The notes: generated by a model from the letters alone, not told the origin. Numbered from the stretch's first letter, positions 36,457 through 47,979 are shown. The stretch is DNA of 64,000 bases from Reinekea thalattae (GCF_008041945.1 NZ_VKAD01000001.1:1550001-1614000), one strand, 5' to 3'. Program-made: numbers and translations.

Positions 36457-37350
36457 TTATGACTTTTTTAATTCCTTGAAGGCACTGCCAATGGTTGCCC
36501 GAGAAAACGAATAGCCATGTTGCTGAAGTCGATTAGGTAAGACTTTTACGCTACCGAGCAAAAGGCTACTTGCCTCGCCCAAAGCCAGTTGTAAAAACGC
36601 CGCCGGAATTCTAAAAAATAATCGACGATTTAAACTCGCCGCCAAGGCCGCACTCAATTCAGCATTTGTCGCCGGTACCGGTGCTGTCATGTTGACTGGG
36701 CCACTGATCTGCGGCTGAGATAATAAAAAATACATGGCTGCCAACATGTCGTCTATGTGAATCCAAGACATGTATTGTTGGCCGTGACCAACAGCACCAC
36801 CCAAACCGAGCCGAAACGCTGGCAACATTTTTTTCAGCGCGCCGCCTTTAGGGCTAAGCACTACGCCGGTTCTTAACAAACAAAGTCGTGTTTTATGCGC
36901 CGCTTTGCTCGCAGCCTGTTCCCAATCTAGGCATAACTGGGCGGCAAAATCTTTTGCAATAATAATATCGCTTTCAGCCGTTTGGCTTTCATTTTCGGCA
37001 CCATAAACACCAATCGCTGAACCACTGAGAAAAACACTCGGCGGTGAAGCCGAGCGTTCAATCATTGCAACAAGCTGGTCGGTTATCTCCAACCGACTAC
37101 TGATTAGCTTTTGCTTCTGTTTATCTGTCCAGCGTTTGTCGGCAATCGGTTCCCCAGCAAGATTAATCACCGCATCAAAATCATCTAGGTTACTTAACTC
37201 GTTCAGCTGATTGATTAACTGAACATTTGCACCAAACTTTTTAGCAGCTCGGGTTTTCGATCGCGTTAGCACGGTATAGCGATACTCAGAATAACGTTCA
37301 ATAAAGCTGCGACCAATTAGGCCTGTGCCACCAGTCATTAAAATATGCAT
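36457..37350 (-). CDS. TIGR01777 family nucleoside-diphosphate-sugar epimerase-like protein (YfcH)
   Basis: The extended SDR fold is visible in MHILMTGGTGLIGRSFIERY at the N-terminus, a VINLAGEPIADKRWTDKQKQKLI block and a WEQAA segment that replaces the classical YxxxK. The C-terminal DUF1731 part (FRIPAAFLQLALGEASSLLLGSVKVLPNRLQQHGYSF) completes the YfcH pattern. The biochemical function of the family is not known. The length of 297 residues is normal. Confidence 0.9.
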   Translation of the reverse strand: MHILMTGGTGLIGRSFIERYSEYRYTVLTRSKTRAAKKFGANVQLINQLNELSNLDDFDAVINLAGEPIADKRWTDKQKQKLISSRLEITDQLVAMIERSASPPSVFLSGSAIGVYGAENESQTAESDIIIAKDFAAQLCLDWEQAASKAAHKTRLCLLRTGVVLSPKGGALKKMLPAFRLGLGGAVGHGQQYMSWIHIDDMLAAMYFLLSQPQISGPVNMTAPVPATNAELSAALAASLNRRLFFRIPAAFLQLALGEASSLLLGSVKVLPNRLQQHGYSFSRATIGSAFKELKKS

Positions 37351-39995
<2,645 letters not shown>

Positions 39996-40058
39996 AAGCT
40001 GTTAACTGCCTAAAAACTAACGCTAACGTTCGATGAACCCTCATCAAGCGCAGGCAAC

Positions 40059-40093
40059 AAAAAAGAGCACTGGAGAAATCCGTGCTCTTTTTT
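40059..40093. terminator. katG terminator
   Basis: A 12-bp stem of A-rich and GAGCAC sequence (AAAAAAGAGCAC with GTGCTCTTTTTT) closes an 11-base loop and ends in a T-run. It sits between the katG stop and the stop of the convergent LysR gene and could serve both strands. Confidence 0.88.
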
Positions 40094-40096
40094 CGT

Positions 40097-40963
40097 TTAA
40101 AGCCAGCTCATCGCCTCATCGATAACCGTCTGCATTCGTCTGGCCAATGAACGATGCCGATGCACACACAAATAAAGCGTTTCATTCACTGGCGTTGGCA
40201 ACGGCTGAACACGGATTTTTTCAACCTCGGCAAAGGCTTCGACGGCATGCTCTGGCAGCACCGTAAAGCCCAACCCCATACTGACTGGCTCCAGAATCAT
40301 ACCAATCTGATTCGAGAAGCCTTTATGCTCAAGCCATTTAATATGTTGAAACTCAGGATAATTAGCACTCAACAATAGGTTGGCGTGATGACTGCCATCG
40401 GGGTGATCGATAAAGCCTAGCGCCTGCAACGTTGCCCAGTCAGGCTGTTCAATATGAGCTGGCGTGACCAACTGCAACGCCTCGGTCGCCACCTCAGTAC
40501 AGGCGATATCAGCCAGGGTTGAGCGAGCCGTCATAAAGCCGACATCGAGTGTCGAAGCCTGCATTGCCTTTTCGACCTCAGCATTAGGTGCAAAGCGATA
40601 ATCAATCACCAAGCCAGGATAGCGCTGTTGCAACTGTAATAATTTAGGGTACAGCTTCAGGCCGACACTGCCTGGCGACATCACCCGTACTCGTCCTTCG
40701 TAGGCAGAGTCTTCAGCAACCTGTTGTAAATCTACCAAGGATTGCAATACCGACTGAGACTCACGATAGAGCCGCTCACCAGCATCAGACAAATGAAAAC
40801 GCTTCGCCTCACGAACTAGAAGTTCGGCTCCTAACTGCTGCTCTAGCTTACGCACATGCTGGCTGACGCCAGATTGGGTCATATGTAGGCGCTCGGCCGT
40901 ACGAGTAAAGTGGCCCAATTCAACCAGCGTACAAAATGTCTTCAACCACACCACATTAATCAT
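40097..40963 (-). CDS. LysR-family transcriptional regulator
   Basis: The N-terminal winged helix-turn-helix (VVWLKTFCTLVELGHFTRTAERLHMTQSGVSQHVRKLEQQLGAELLVRE) and the C-terminal substrate-binding domain are clear in 288 residues. It is divergent from the glyoxalase-fold gene at 41060, the usual position of a LysR regulator and its target, so I infer control of that gene. Effector and target are unknown. It ends at the katG terminator. Confidence 0.92.
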   Translation of the reverse strand: MINVVWLKTFCTLVELGHFTRTAERLHMTQSGVSQHVRKLEQQLGAELLVREAKRFHLSDAGERLYRESQSVLQSLVDLQQVAEDSAYEGRVRVMSPGSVGLKLYPKLLQLQQRYPGLVIDYRFAPNAEVEKAMQASTLDVGFMTARSTLADIACTEVATEALQLVTPAHIEQPDWATLQALGFIDHPDGSHHANLLLSANYPEFQHIKWLEHKGFSNQIGMILEPVSMGLGFTVLPEHAVEAFAEVEKIRVQPLPTPVNETLYLCVHRHRSLARRMQTVIDEAMSWL

Positions 40964-41059
40964 TACAAAAAATACTCAAAACCATAATAAATGATAATTT
41001 TACGTAATCAGAAAGCAAAAGTAACCTGTTCATGTCAGTTAACCCGATGGAGAACCACA

Positions 41060-41560
41060 ATGAACACGACATACCCAAGAAGCATTTCGCACATTGGTAT
41101 CTCAGTCCCCGACTTAGAAGCCGCAGTTAAGTTTTACACCGAAGTGATGGGTTGGTACCTAATTATGGAACCAACCGATATTGAAGAAGACGATAGCGCC
41201 ATTGGTGAAATGTGCAGCGACGTATTTGGCTCAGGCTGGGGCGGATTCCGTATTGCCCACCTATCAACAGGCGATCGAATTGGTGTGGAAATATTCCAAT
41301 TTAAAAATCAGACAAACCCAGAAGATAATTTTGAATATTGGAAAACCGGCGTCTTCCACTATTGCGTACAAGACCCTAACTTAGAAGAGCTGGCAGAACG
41401 TATCGTTGCCGCTGGCGGTAAAAAGCGAATGGAGAAACCTCGCTATTATTACCCAGGAGAAAAACCTTACCGAATGATCTATATGGAAGACCCGTTTGGC
41501 AATATCTTAGAGATATATAGCCACAGTTACGAGCTCACCTACAGCGACGGTGCTTATTAA
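41060..41560 (+). CDS. VOC (glyoxalase/dioxygenase fold) family protein
   Basis: The 166-residue protein starts RSISHIGISVPDLEAAVKFYTEVMGWYL and ends YMEDPFGNILEIYSHSYELTYSDG, the paired halves of a vicinal oxygen chelate fold. His and Glu metal ligands are in place (SHIGISV, FHYCVQD, ILEIYSHS). The reaction cannot be told; lactoylglutathione lyase and dioxygenase-like families share the fold. The ATG at 41060 with GGAG about 9 bases upstream is chosen over an earlier in-frame ATG at 40991 that lies in the promoter region. It is divergent from a LysR regulator. Confidence 0.85.
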   Translation: MNTTYPRSISHIGISVPDLEAAVKFYTEVMGWYLIMEPTDIEEDDSAIGEMCSDVFGSGWGGFRIAHLSTGDRIGVEIFQFKNQTNPEDNFEYWKTGVFHYCVQDPNLEELAERIVAAGGKKRMEKPRYYYPGEKPYRMIYMEDPFGNILEIYSHSYELTYSDGAY

Positions 41561-41828
41561 TTATTTGTAACCTTTTGGTTAATAAGCCTTTTGGTTAATT
41601 AAGAGCCGTGGTTAATAAGAGTCTTGTTAGCGTTAAGTAAGTATCGCCCATTACCTTTATTAGATAACACAGGGCGTAGCATATTGAATCAGCAAGGAAT
41701 GGAATAATTCAAGGATGAAGCCATTCAAGTATTGTTAAGCTAAAAAATAAAAATAACAAAATGGCTAATCGAAAGCAAAGGATTAACATTCAATAGTATT
41801 TAGCCGCTGGACTGAACATCGACGACCC

Positions 41829-42881
41829 TTACGTCAGTGTCGATAAAAAATACTCTGAACGATTACGGCCTAATTTTTTTCCCAAATACAACGCCTGATC
41901 GGCATAAGATAAAATTGCCTCTACCGAAACATCCTCATCTTCTTTAGAAGAGTAGTAACCAATGGTCGCTGTTAATTTTATTTCAATACCATTCACTGCC
42001 AACGGTGTCGACTCAATGGTCTTAAGTATTTTATCGGCAATATGTTGTGCTGCGACACGCCCCACATTAGGCAATACAATTAAAAATTCTTCGCCACCAT
42101 AACGACCAAGGCCATCGGTTTCACTGCGTGAGTGAGACTGTAATATATCGGCAATATGTATCAACGCTTTATCACCAATGAGATGACCATATTGATCGTT
42201 TATTTTTTTAAAAAAATCAACATCTAACATCATCACCGTCAATGGCTTTTGCTTGTCCCTAGCTCTTAAACAGGCGTGTGTCAGATAGGCTAAAATACTT
42301 CGCCGATTAGGTAGCTCAGTTAATTCATCCATATTGGCTTGCTTATACAGCGAACTGTTTAGAGTTTGATTTAATCTTGAAAACTCTGCGGCAAAACCAG
42401 TAGAAATAATACAGGCAACAATGAGCCAGAAAGCACGAGCTCGACTATGGTTTTCATCTGCAATAACAGGGGAGTAATTCGGTAGATAATCATCGATCCG
42501 TAAAACCACCAACACAAACAAAAATATAAATATCATCAATGAAACGGCTACTCGAGTATTAGAGAGCAGGCCAACCATCAACGGGATAATAGGTAAAATA
42601 AAAATAAAAGGGCTGTTGACGCCACCTGAAAGAAGCAACAGAGGGAATAGTTCAGCAAAACCAAAACCAATAACCCAATACTTAGAGGCACTACTCTTTT
42701 TTGTTTTATCAATAATAAAATACAAAATTATTGATAACACAGAATATAAAATACCAAGCCAAGTAAAAATAATATGCTGATCAACAATGATAGGGCGAAC
42801 TGCGGTGATAAACATGGTGCCCGACATAATTGCAAACGCAGATTTTTCAACTAGCACATGCTGACTTTGATCTCCGGTCAT
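41829..42881 (-). CDS. Membrane-bound diguanylate cyclase (GGDEF)
   Basis: The protein should make cyclic di-GMP. Residues 1-175 contain five or six hydrophobic helices that serve as an unidentified membrane sensor. The C-terminal ~165 residues form a GGDEF domain with DELTELPNRRSILAYL, MMLDVDFFKKINDQYGHLIGDKAL and an intact active-site RYGGEEF. The inhibitory I-site is not canonical: at the RxxD position the sequence reads SETD, with the Arg one place too early. A cyclase lacking product inhibition is therefore possible. It lies upstream of the alginate lyase and pilin region and may signal to the MshE ATPase, which is inference. Confidence 0.9.
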   Translation of the reverse strand: MTGDQSQHVLVEKSAFAIMSGTMFITAVRPIIVDQHIIFTWLGILYSVLSIILYFIIDKTKKSSASKYWVIGFGFAELFPLLLLSGGVNSPFIFILPIIPLMVGLLSNTRVAVSLMIFIFLFVLVVLRIDDYLPNYSPVIADENHSRARAFWLIVACIISTGFAAEFSRLNQTLNSSLYKQANMDELTELPNRRSILAYLTHACLRARDKQKPLTVMMLDVDFFKKINDQYGHLIGDKALIHIADILQSHSRSETDGLGRYGGEEFLIVLPNVGRVAAQHIADKILKTIESTPLAVNGIEIKLTATIGYYSSKEDEDVSVEAILSYADQALYLGKKLGRNRSEYFLSTLT

Positions 42882-43661
42882 GCGTTATTACTCTCGATTA
42901 TTATTCACTCTTGATTAAAAGTTGAATACTCTTCTTAACAGAGACGATAAGGGGTGCAAGGCTCAACAGCCATCACCTAATAGTACGGCAAACTATTATT
43001 TATATCGGTCAAGGAGAGATCTCAGGTTTACGCTTTTTCAACCATCAGTGAGTACGACGCTAACCCATTTTGAACATAGAGGGATTCGGTTAGCACTCGA
43101 TATAGACGTGTAAAAAATAAACGTTCATATCCTCATAAACAGGAAAAAAATGCAATGATATATTTTAAAAGCCACTTATTTTACGAGGCCAAAACCTTTC
43201 GTGTCTCTTGGTGGTAAGTTGATGATAAGAAGGTGCCATCTAGGTAAAACCATCTAAATAAAATGGACAGCCTTACGCTTCGAACTTAACCACTTTTCCT
43301 TACTAAGCTTTTGCTACTTTATGTTGCTACTTGTTCGCGCCTTCACATCTCATCGATTCAATTGAGTCGTCCATGCCGCCTCAACAATCAGACTAAACGC
43401 CGCAATAAATCTGTCACATAACGACTATTAACATTTAATTAAATAGTCCATGCAGCTCGTAAAAAAAGACTCAACCGATGCTAAACGAGACAGATGAATC
43501 CAAGCTTAATCTTCGCCCTGCCACTTCAAACAGTGGTGACAAATAATCGACAGTGCCAGCTGGAATAAAAACTCATACATTTAACGCCCGCGCTATTTAG
43601 AAACACTGACATTTAGAGCAGATATCCAAAGCCAATAAATTATAGACGCATAAATGCAAAA

Positions 43662-43677
43662 CGTGAGCTAAATCACT
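43662..43677. promoter_or_regulatory. CRP-like binding site
   Basis: The sequence CGTGAGCTAAATCACT fits the GTGA-N6-TCAC core of the cAMP-CRP operator, with AAA before it and ATTT after it as in the extended consensus. It lies about 435 bp upstream of the alginate lyase start, rather far for direct activation unless the promoter is remote. The window also encodes adenylate cyclase. Confidence 0.5.
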
Positions 43678-43690
43678 CATTTAAATGAGT
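43675..43690. promoter_or_regulatory. Perfect 16-bp palindrome overlapping the CRP-like site
   Basis: ACTCATTTAAATGAGT is identical to its reverse complement. It overlaps the right end of the CRP-like site by two bases. This could be an operator for a dimeric repressor competing with CRP. The regulator is unknown. Confidence 0.45.
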
Positions 43691-43808
43691 TTATTGCCAA
43701 AAAAAACTTTAACCACGTAACACTAGCACCGCTAAAAAAATATAAATCGACCGACCCCGACGCGATGATCAAAAAACAAACAGTTTTTTAACCGTTTTTT
43801 GTGATACC

Positions 43809-43825
43809 TACTCACTATTTGAGTA
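43809..43825. promoter_or_regulatory. Inverted repeat TACTCA-N5-TGAGTA
   Basis: The arms ACTCA/TGAGT are the same as in the palindrome 120 bp upstream, although the spacer is 5 rather than 6 bases. Two copies of the same half-site near one gene suggest a shared regulator, but the differing spacing weakens this. Confidence 0.4.
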
Positions 43826-43933
43826 ACTTTGTAACGTCACGAACAAGAAGTGTGATCTAGTTCTCTTTTATTGTCGGTATTTAACGGCACCTTAGAGTAA
43901 CTATTCGAACAACGCACGGTTAAAAGCAAAACT

Positions 43934-43950
43934 ATTGAACGCCGTTCAAT
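43934..43950. promoter_or_regulatory. Palindrome ATTGAAC-GCC-GTTCAAT
   Basis: Two perfect 7-base arms flank a 3-base spacer about 160 bp upstream of the alginate lyase start. A related AACGGCGTT sequence lies about 60 bp further on. It looks like an operator; the bound protein is not identified. Confidence 0.4.
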
Positions 43951-44111
43951 TAGGCTTTAAGCTGTTCGCATAGCGGGTTAAACCCTATATTAAAACGGCG
44001 TTAAATTTTTACTTTAAATCGTCATATTTTGACTGCTATATTGATCGCTCAGGAACCCACCGGTAACTGAGATACAAACCTACTTCAACAACGAATGTTA
44101 AGGATTTTGGT

Positions 44112-45176
44112 ATGCGTATTTCAAAGCACATTATGGGGCTAGCAGCTACAGCACTTGTAGCAACTGGCTGTGGGTCGATGTCTAAAGTCGACTATTCAGA
44201 AATGAACCCTGCCGACAAGTTTGATCTATCAAACTGGAAAATCACTATCCCTATGGACGGAGATGGCAACGGCAAGATCGATGAAATCAAAGTAGCCGAT
44301 ATTCAAACCTACTCTCACCCTGATTTCTTTTACCTAACTAAGAAAGGCGAGATGGTTTTTGCTGCACCAAACAAGGCTATCACAACTGCCAACTCTTCAA
44401 ACACCCGCAGTGAGTTACGCCAAATGCTTCGTGGCACCAACACTAGCTTTGGTACTAAATCACCAGAAAACAACTTCACTTTGCCAGAAAACCCTAAAGG
44501 CGTTCTTTTTGGTGGCAAGATGAATGCAACACTAGCTGTACATCACGTTGCTGAAAATGCCGGCCACCCAGAGAAGCCACCTGCATTCTCTGTTGTTGTT
44601 GGTCAAATTCACGCAATGAAAGACGACAAGCAAATCGCTGAAGGCAATGGTTTCGGTTACGGTAACGAGCCTCTTAAGATTTACTACAAAAAATTCCCTG
44701 GTCACAAATACGGTTCTGTTTTCTGGAACTACGAGCGTAACCTAGAGAAGAACGATCCAAACCGTACTGACATCGCATTCCCTGTTTGGGGTAATACTTG
44801 GGAAAACCCAGAAGACCCTGGCAAAGCAGGTATCGCTTTGGGTGACGAGTTCAGCTACGAAGTTAACGTATATGGTTCTATGATGTATCTTACTTTCTCT
44901 GCACCTAAGAAAGAGACTGTTAAGTACGCAATTGACCTAGCTAACAACGTTGACCCATATGGCGAAGTTGATGAACTAGACAATCCACGCGGCTATGCAG
45001 AAGACTTCATGTACTACAAAGCTGGCGCTTACAACCAGTGCAGCACCAAAGATGCTGAAGGCATCTGGTATGCAGCTTGCCCAGGAACTGGCGATTGGGA
45101 AACCGATAAAGCAAACGGTGACTACGTTGATGTTCGCTTCTCTGAGCTTACTTTGACTGAAGCTACTGCACCTTAA
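44112..45176 (+). CDS. Alginate lyase, polysaccharide lyase family 7
   Basis: This enzyme cleaves alginate, the brown-algal polysaccharide, by beta-elimination. The three PL7 signatures are present: TRSELRQM, VVGQIHA and MYYKAGAYNQC, which provide the catalytic and substrate-binding Arg, Gln/His and Tyr residues. A signal sequence ends in VATGC (Cys 20). This resembles a lipobox, although position -3 is Ala, so outer-membrane anchoring is likely but not certain. It is a single-domain enzyme of 354 residues with no carbohydrate-binding module. The codons favour a narrow set, suggesting high expression. No oligoalginate lyase or alginate importer is adjacent, so the rest of the pathway must lie elsewhere. 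Confidence 0.93.
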   Translation: MRISKHIMGLAATALVATGCGSMSKVDYSEMNPADKFDLSNWKITIPMDGDGNGKIDEIKVADIQTYSHPDFFYLTKKGEMVFAAPNKAITTANSSNTRSELRQMLRGTNTSFGTKSPENNFTLPENPKGVLFGGKMNATLAVHHVAENAGHPEKPPAFSVVVGQIHAMKDDKQIAEGNGFGYGNEPLKIYYKKFPGHKYGSVFWNYERNLEKNDPNRTDIAFPVWGNTWENPEDPGKAGIALGDEFSYEVNVYGSMMYLTFSAPKKETVKYAIDLANNVDPYGEVDELDNPRGYAEDFMYYKAGAYNQCSTKDAEGIWYAACPGTGDWETDKANGDYVDVRFSELTLTEATAP

Positions 45177-45218
45177 TAACGCTTAAGGCTACTCTGCGGT
45201 ATTGCAGCAGATAATAAT

Positions 45219-45253
45219 AAAGCGAGCATAGGATTACCTCTGCTCGCTTTTTT
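45219..45253 (+). terminator. Alginate lyase terminator
   Basis: A 10-bp stem (AAAGCGAGCA with TGCTCGCTTT), a 12-base loop and six T at 45248-45253 lie about 45 bp after the alginate lyase stop. This is a strong Rho-independent terminator, so the next gene must have its own promoter. Confidence 0.9.
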
Positions 45254-45344
45254 GTGTGCCAAAGGTCATCTTTACCGACCTCTATTTGCCTGCCTCTGTA
45301 ACTTGCTCAATAATAGCGCTCAGTTACAGACACGGGCTTACATT

Positions 45345-46769
45345 ATGCACTTCAACTTTCGTTCTATCGCGCTATGCATCAGCATTGCACTGTTGCTCCC
45401 TTCACTTAGTACCGCCAAATTGCCAGATGGCGTTAATATAGAGTCCGAAAGCATTTTCATAACGGACGCGCAAATCGACTTTCTTTACGACCTAACCGTT
45501 AATATTGAAGCGCCACAAACGGAAGAGGACGAAGAGCCCGAACTGAAAGAACGTTTATTGCATCAAGAAATCTTCGATAATGTTTATCAAGTCATCGATA
45601 ATGCAGAGCAATTCCTAGTCCTCGACATGTTTTTGTTTATGCACGACCCTAAGGGTAACGAGGAATTACTGCCATTAGCGGAAACATTAAAAAACAACCT
45701 GGTTGCCAAGCGCCAGGCCATGCCTACACTTCCGATCTACTTCATAACCGACGAGTTCAATACCTTTTACCGCTCTTACAACAACCCTTTACTGGTTGAA
45801 TTGGAACAGGCTGGCGTTGAGATCATCTATACCGACATGACCGAAACTCCGTACCCCAATCGAACGGTTAGCTGGGTAACAAACATCACCGTAAAACCCT
45901 TTGGCTTACCTGACTACGATGGTGGCTGGCTACCAGGGCCGGTCAGTGAAGAAAAGGTTGCTATGCGCTCAATGATTCGTCTTCTTGACTTTAAAGCCAA
46001 CCACCGAAAACTGATCATCTCTGAACAAGAAGCCATGATCATGTCGGCCAACCCGCACACGGCCAGCAGCCTACATTCAAATGTCGGCATACGTGTACAA
46101 TCGACTGAATTAGTTCAAGCGATGCTGCAATCAGAACAAGCGATTGCCGAGTTTTCTGACGGCCAGATTCCAATCGAATTTACACCGACAACAAGTACTG
46201 GCGACATTGAAATTAAATACGTCACTGAAAACCAAATTGAACAATCGGTTCTTACCACCATTGAACAAGCTAAGAAAGGCGACCGAATCGATATCGGTAT
46301 GTTTTATTTCTCCCGCCGTAGCATTATTAAGCAACTCAAAAAAGCAGCAGAGCGCGGCGTGATTATTGAGCTGGTGTTAGACGCCAATAAAGATGCTTTT
46401 GGTCGTGAAAAAAGCGGCATTCCTAATCGACAAACCGCCTATGAGTTAGAAAAAAAAGGCATAGCTATTCATTGGTATAATACTCACGGTGAGCAGTTTC
46501 ACAGCAAAATATTCATGTACCAATCAAACCACAACAGCGTTGTAATTTTAGGTTCAGGTAACTACACCAAGCGCAACTTAGGTAACTATAATCTAGAAGC
46601 AAACCTCTATGTTGATTCACCAAACACTAGCCAGTTTACGCAAGAGGTGGCGCAATACTTTAATGAAATCAAATTACATTCGTTACCATTTGAAGCTTAC
46701 CGAAGCTGGTCGCCAATTAAACGAGGTATCTATCGTTTCCAAGAGTGGAGTGGCTTGAGTACCTTCTAA
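45345..46769 (+). CDS. Exported phospholipase D-like protein
   Basis: The ATG at 45345 gives a signal peptide (SIALCISIALLLPSLSTA, cleavage near 24). Two HxK motifs of the PLD superfamily follow: NHRKLIISEQEAMIMSANPH in the middle and HSKIFMYQSNHNSVVILGSGNYTKRN near the C-terminus. In both, the Asp of the classic HxKx4D motif is replaced (Glu in the first, Gln in the second), and only the second keeps the GSxN strand. The His-Lys pairs remain, so catalysis is possible. The export signal places it outside the cytoplasm, which is unusual for cardiolipin-synthase-like enzymes. Longer frames starting at 45252 are rejected because they lack conserved residues. Substrate unknown. Confidence 0.83.
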   Translation: MHFNFRSIALCISIALLLPSLSTAKLPDGVNIESESIFITDAQIDFLYDLTVNIEAPQTEEDEEPELKERLLHQEIFDNVYQVIDNAEQFLVLDMFLFMHDPKGNEELLPLAETLKNNLVAKRQAMPTLPIYFITDEFNTFYRSYNNPLLVELEQAGVEIIYTDMTETPYPNRTVSWVTNITVKPFGLPDYDGGWLPGPVSEEKVAMRSMIRLLDFKANHRKLIISEQEAMIMSANPHTASSLHSNVGIRVQSTELVQAMLQSEQAIAEFSDGQIPIEFTPTTSTGDIEIKYVTENQIEQSVLTTIEQAKKGDRIDIGMFYFSRRSIIKQLKKAAERGVIIELVLDANKDAFGREKSGIPNRQTAYELEKKGIAIHWYNTHGEQFHSKIFMYQSNHNSVVILGSGNYTKRNLGNYNLEANLYVDSPNTSQFTQEVAQYFNEIKLHSLPFEAYRSWSPIKRGIYRFQEWSGLSTF

Positions 46770-46834
46770 TTTTTAGGCAACGATCCATTAGGTGGCTTGC
46801 TAAAGGACTTAAAACGTTCGTTCCCAACAATCAA

Positions 46835-46857
46835 AAGCCAGCATAAATTGCTGGCTT
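46835..46857. terminator. Terminator hairpin between PLD-like and pilin genes
   Basis: A 9-bp stem (AAGCCAGCA with TGCTGGCTT) with a 5-base loop lies between the stops of two convergent genes. On the minus strand the stem runs into GGCTTTTG. It can end both transcripts. Confidence 0.75.
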
Positions 46858-46913
46858 GTTTAAAAAAACTCAACCTATATTAGGGCTGGTTACGTTTATA
46901 TCGCTACTAATAT

Positions 46914-47438
46914 TTAGCAATCGTCGGTTTCTAAACCAATCACAGGCTCACGACCATCTTGGTGATTCACATAGTAAACACCGCACTCATCGTTCCAACT
47001 GAAACCATATGGATAAACCTTAACGATACGACCCTCGGTAGATCGAACACCACTGGGGGTGATTTTTTGATAACCACGACCACACCATTCTAATTCACAA
47101 ACTTTCGCAGCGGTTAGAAACACAACACTATCTTGGTTGATCAAGTAGCGCATGCTATACATCCAATGACCAATGGGGTAACCACTATGGATCGTGATCG
47201 CCGCGCCATTAATCTCAATGCTGTCTTGGCCTGTTGTCTTGCCATTAACAACGGCTTGCTTACGTACAAGCTCTGCCGCTGTTTTAACCGTTCCTTCCAT
47301 GCCTTTCAGCAGGGCTATTCGAGTATCTCGTTTCATTGAATTAACAAATCTAGGGACGGCTAACGCCACTATGATTGATAAAATAACAATAACGAGCACC
47401 AACTCTGTTAGCGTGAATCCTTTATTTTTTTTAAACAT
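46914..47438 (-). CDS. Type IV pilin, MSHA major-pilin-like
   Basis: A short basic leader (MFKKNKG) precedes FTLTELVLVIVILSIIVALAVPRFVN, the type III signal cleaved by prepilin peptidase, with the conserved Glu at +5. The 174-residue length and two C-terminal Cys pairs (VCELEWCG; ECGVYY...DDC) resemble MshA-type pilins. It stands alone, 26 kb from the msh assembly operon, with no other pilin nearby. It could be the major pilin of that machine or a minor pilin. There is a 5' gap of over 600 bp before the next minus-strand gene. Confidence 0.85.
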   Translation of the reverse strand: MFKKNKGFTLTELVLVIVILSIIVALAVPRFVNSMKRDTRIALLKGMEGTVKTAAELVRKQAVVNGKTTGQDSIEINGAAITIHSGYPIGHWMYSMRYLINQDSVVFLTAAKVCELEWCGRGYQKITPSGVRSTEGRIVKVYPYGFSWNDECGVYYVNHQDGREPVIGLETDDC

Positions 47439-47699
47439 CTATTCTCTACTGCGTATAATCATTTTATTGTTCAGCGACGTCACGGATTGATGATTTAACC
47501 AACGCTAGCTTGCAAACAATTTTATAATTATCCGCTCACTCACGACTGCTAAAAAACAGCATGATAAAAACCACGCTCAGCACCAAATTATGGCCCGATC
47601 TATTTCACTTCTGGTTTATGCAGGGACTAACGAGGCGAGGACCATGGACTTTTTATTTTTTTTGTCTTATTTAAAATGCCTAACTTGCTATAACTGACT

Positions 47700-47979
47700 T
47701 AATGCAGATCTAGTAACTAATCATTTTGAATCGACGCTAAATGATCAATTCACGGAGTTTGCCTGAACTCACTGCTAACAGGCTTTATATAGAGGAGCTT
47801 GTCGGTTATCAATTAATCAAGACATCAGTTTTTTATTTTGCAGGCCAGTTCTCTTTTATGCAGAGAACCCTGTCTATGGTTTAATTTTATTGAACATGAT
47901 GTACGACTAAATCGATTAAAAAAAATTAAAAAGTAACAATTCATAAAGAAAAGCTAACGCGGTTTAGCTTTTCTTTTTT
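47700..47979 (+). ncRNA. Candidate small RNA ending in an orphan terminator
   Basis: A strong plus-strand terminator at 47946-47979 has no gene in front of it. The 250 bases upstream hold further hairpins, including GTTCTCT/AGAGAAC (47848-47868) and GCCTG/CAGGC near 47762. I read this as a possible non-coding RNA of 100-300 bases. The 5' end and promoter are not determined, and the coordinates are approximate. It could instead be an antisense leader for the divergent pilin gene. Confidence 0.35.
47946..47979 (+). terminator. Orphan Rho-independent terminator
   Basis: A 12-bp stem (AAGAAAAGCTAA with TTAGCTTTTCTT) has a 6-base loop and is followed by a T-run to 47979. No plus-strand gene precedes it. 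On the minus strand the T-run is absent, so the plus strand is the likely direction. Confidence 0.7.

Larger units (their letters stand above)
42882..44111. other. 1.2-kb non-coding region upstream of the alginate lyase gene
   Basis: I see no gene in this stretch. It is AT-rich and contains, in its right half, four dyad-symmetric sites listed separately: a CRP-like site at 43662, a perfect palindrome at 43675, a related inverted repeat at 43809 and a third palindrome at 43934. The left half should also contain the promoter of the diguanylate cyclase. A 63-codon open frame at 42922-43113 has no ribosome-binding site or recognisable residues and is not called. Confidence 0.6.

Noticed and set aside
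42922-43113. 63-codon plus-strand open frame
   Set aside because: No ribosome-binding site, unusual composition and no recognisable residues; probably chance in a non-coding stretch.
42900-43260. Possible cyclic di-GMP riboswitch near the diguanylate cyclase
   Set aside because: I compared both strands with the GEMM core sequence from memory and found no matching order of conserved bases.
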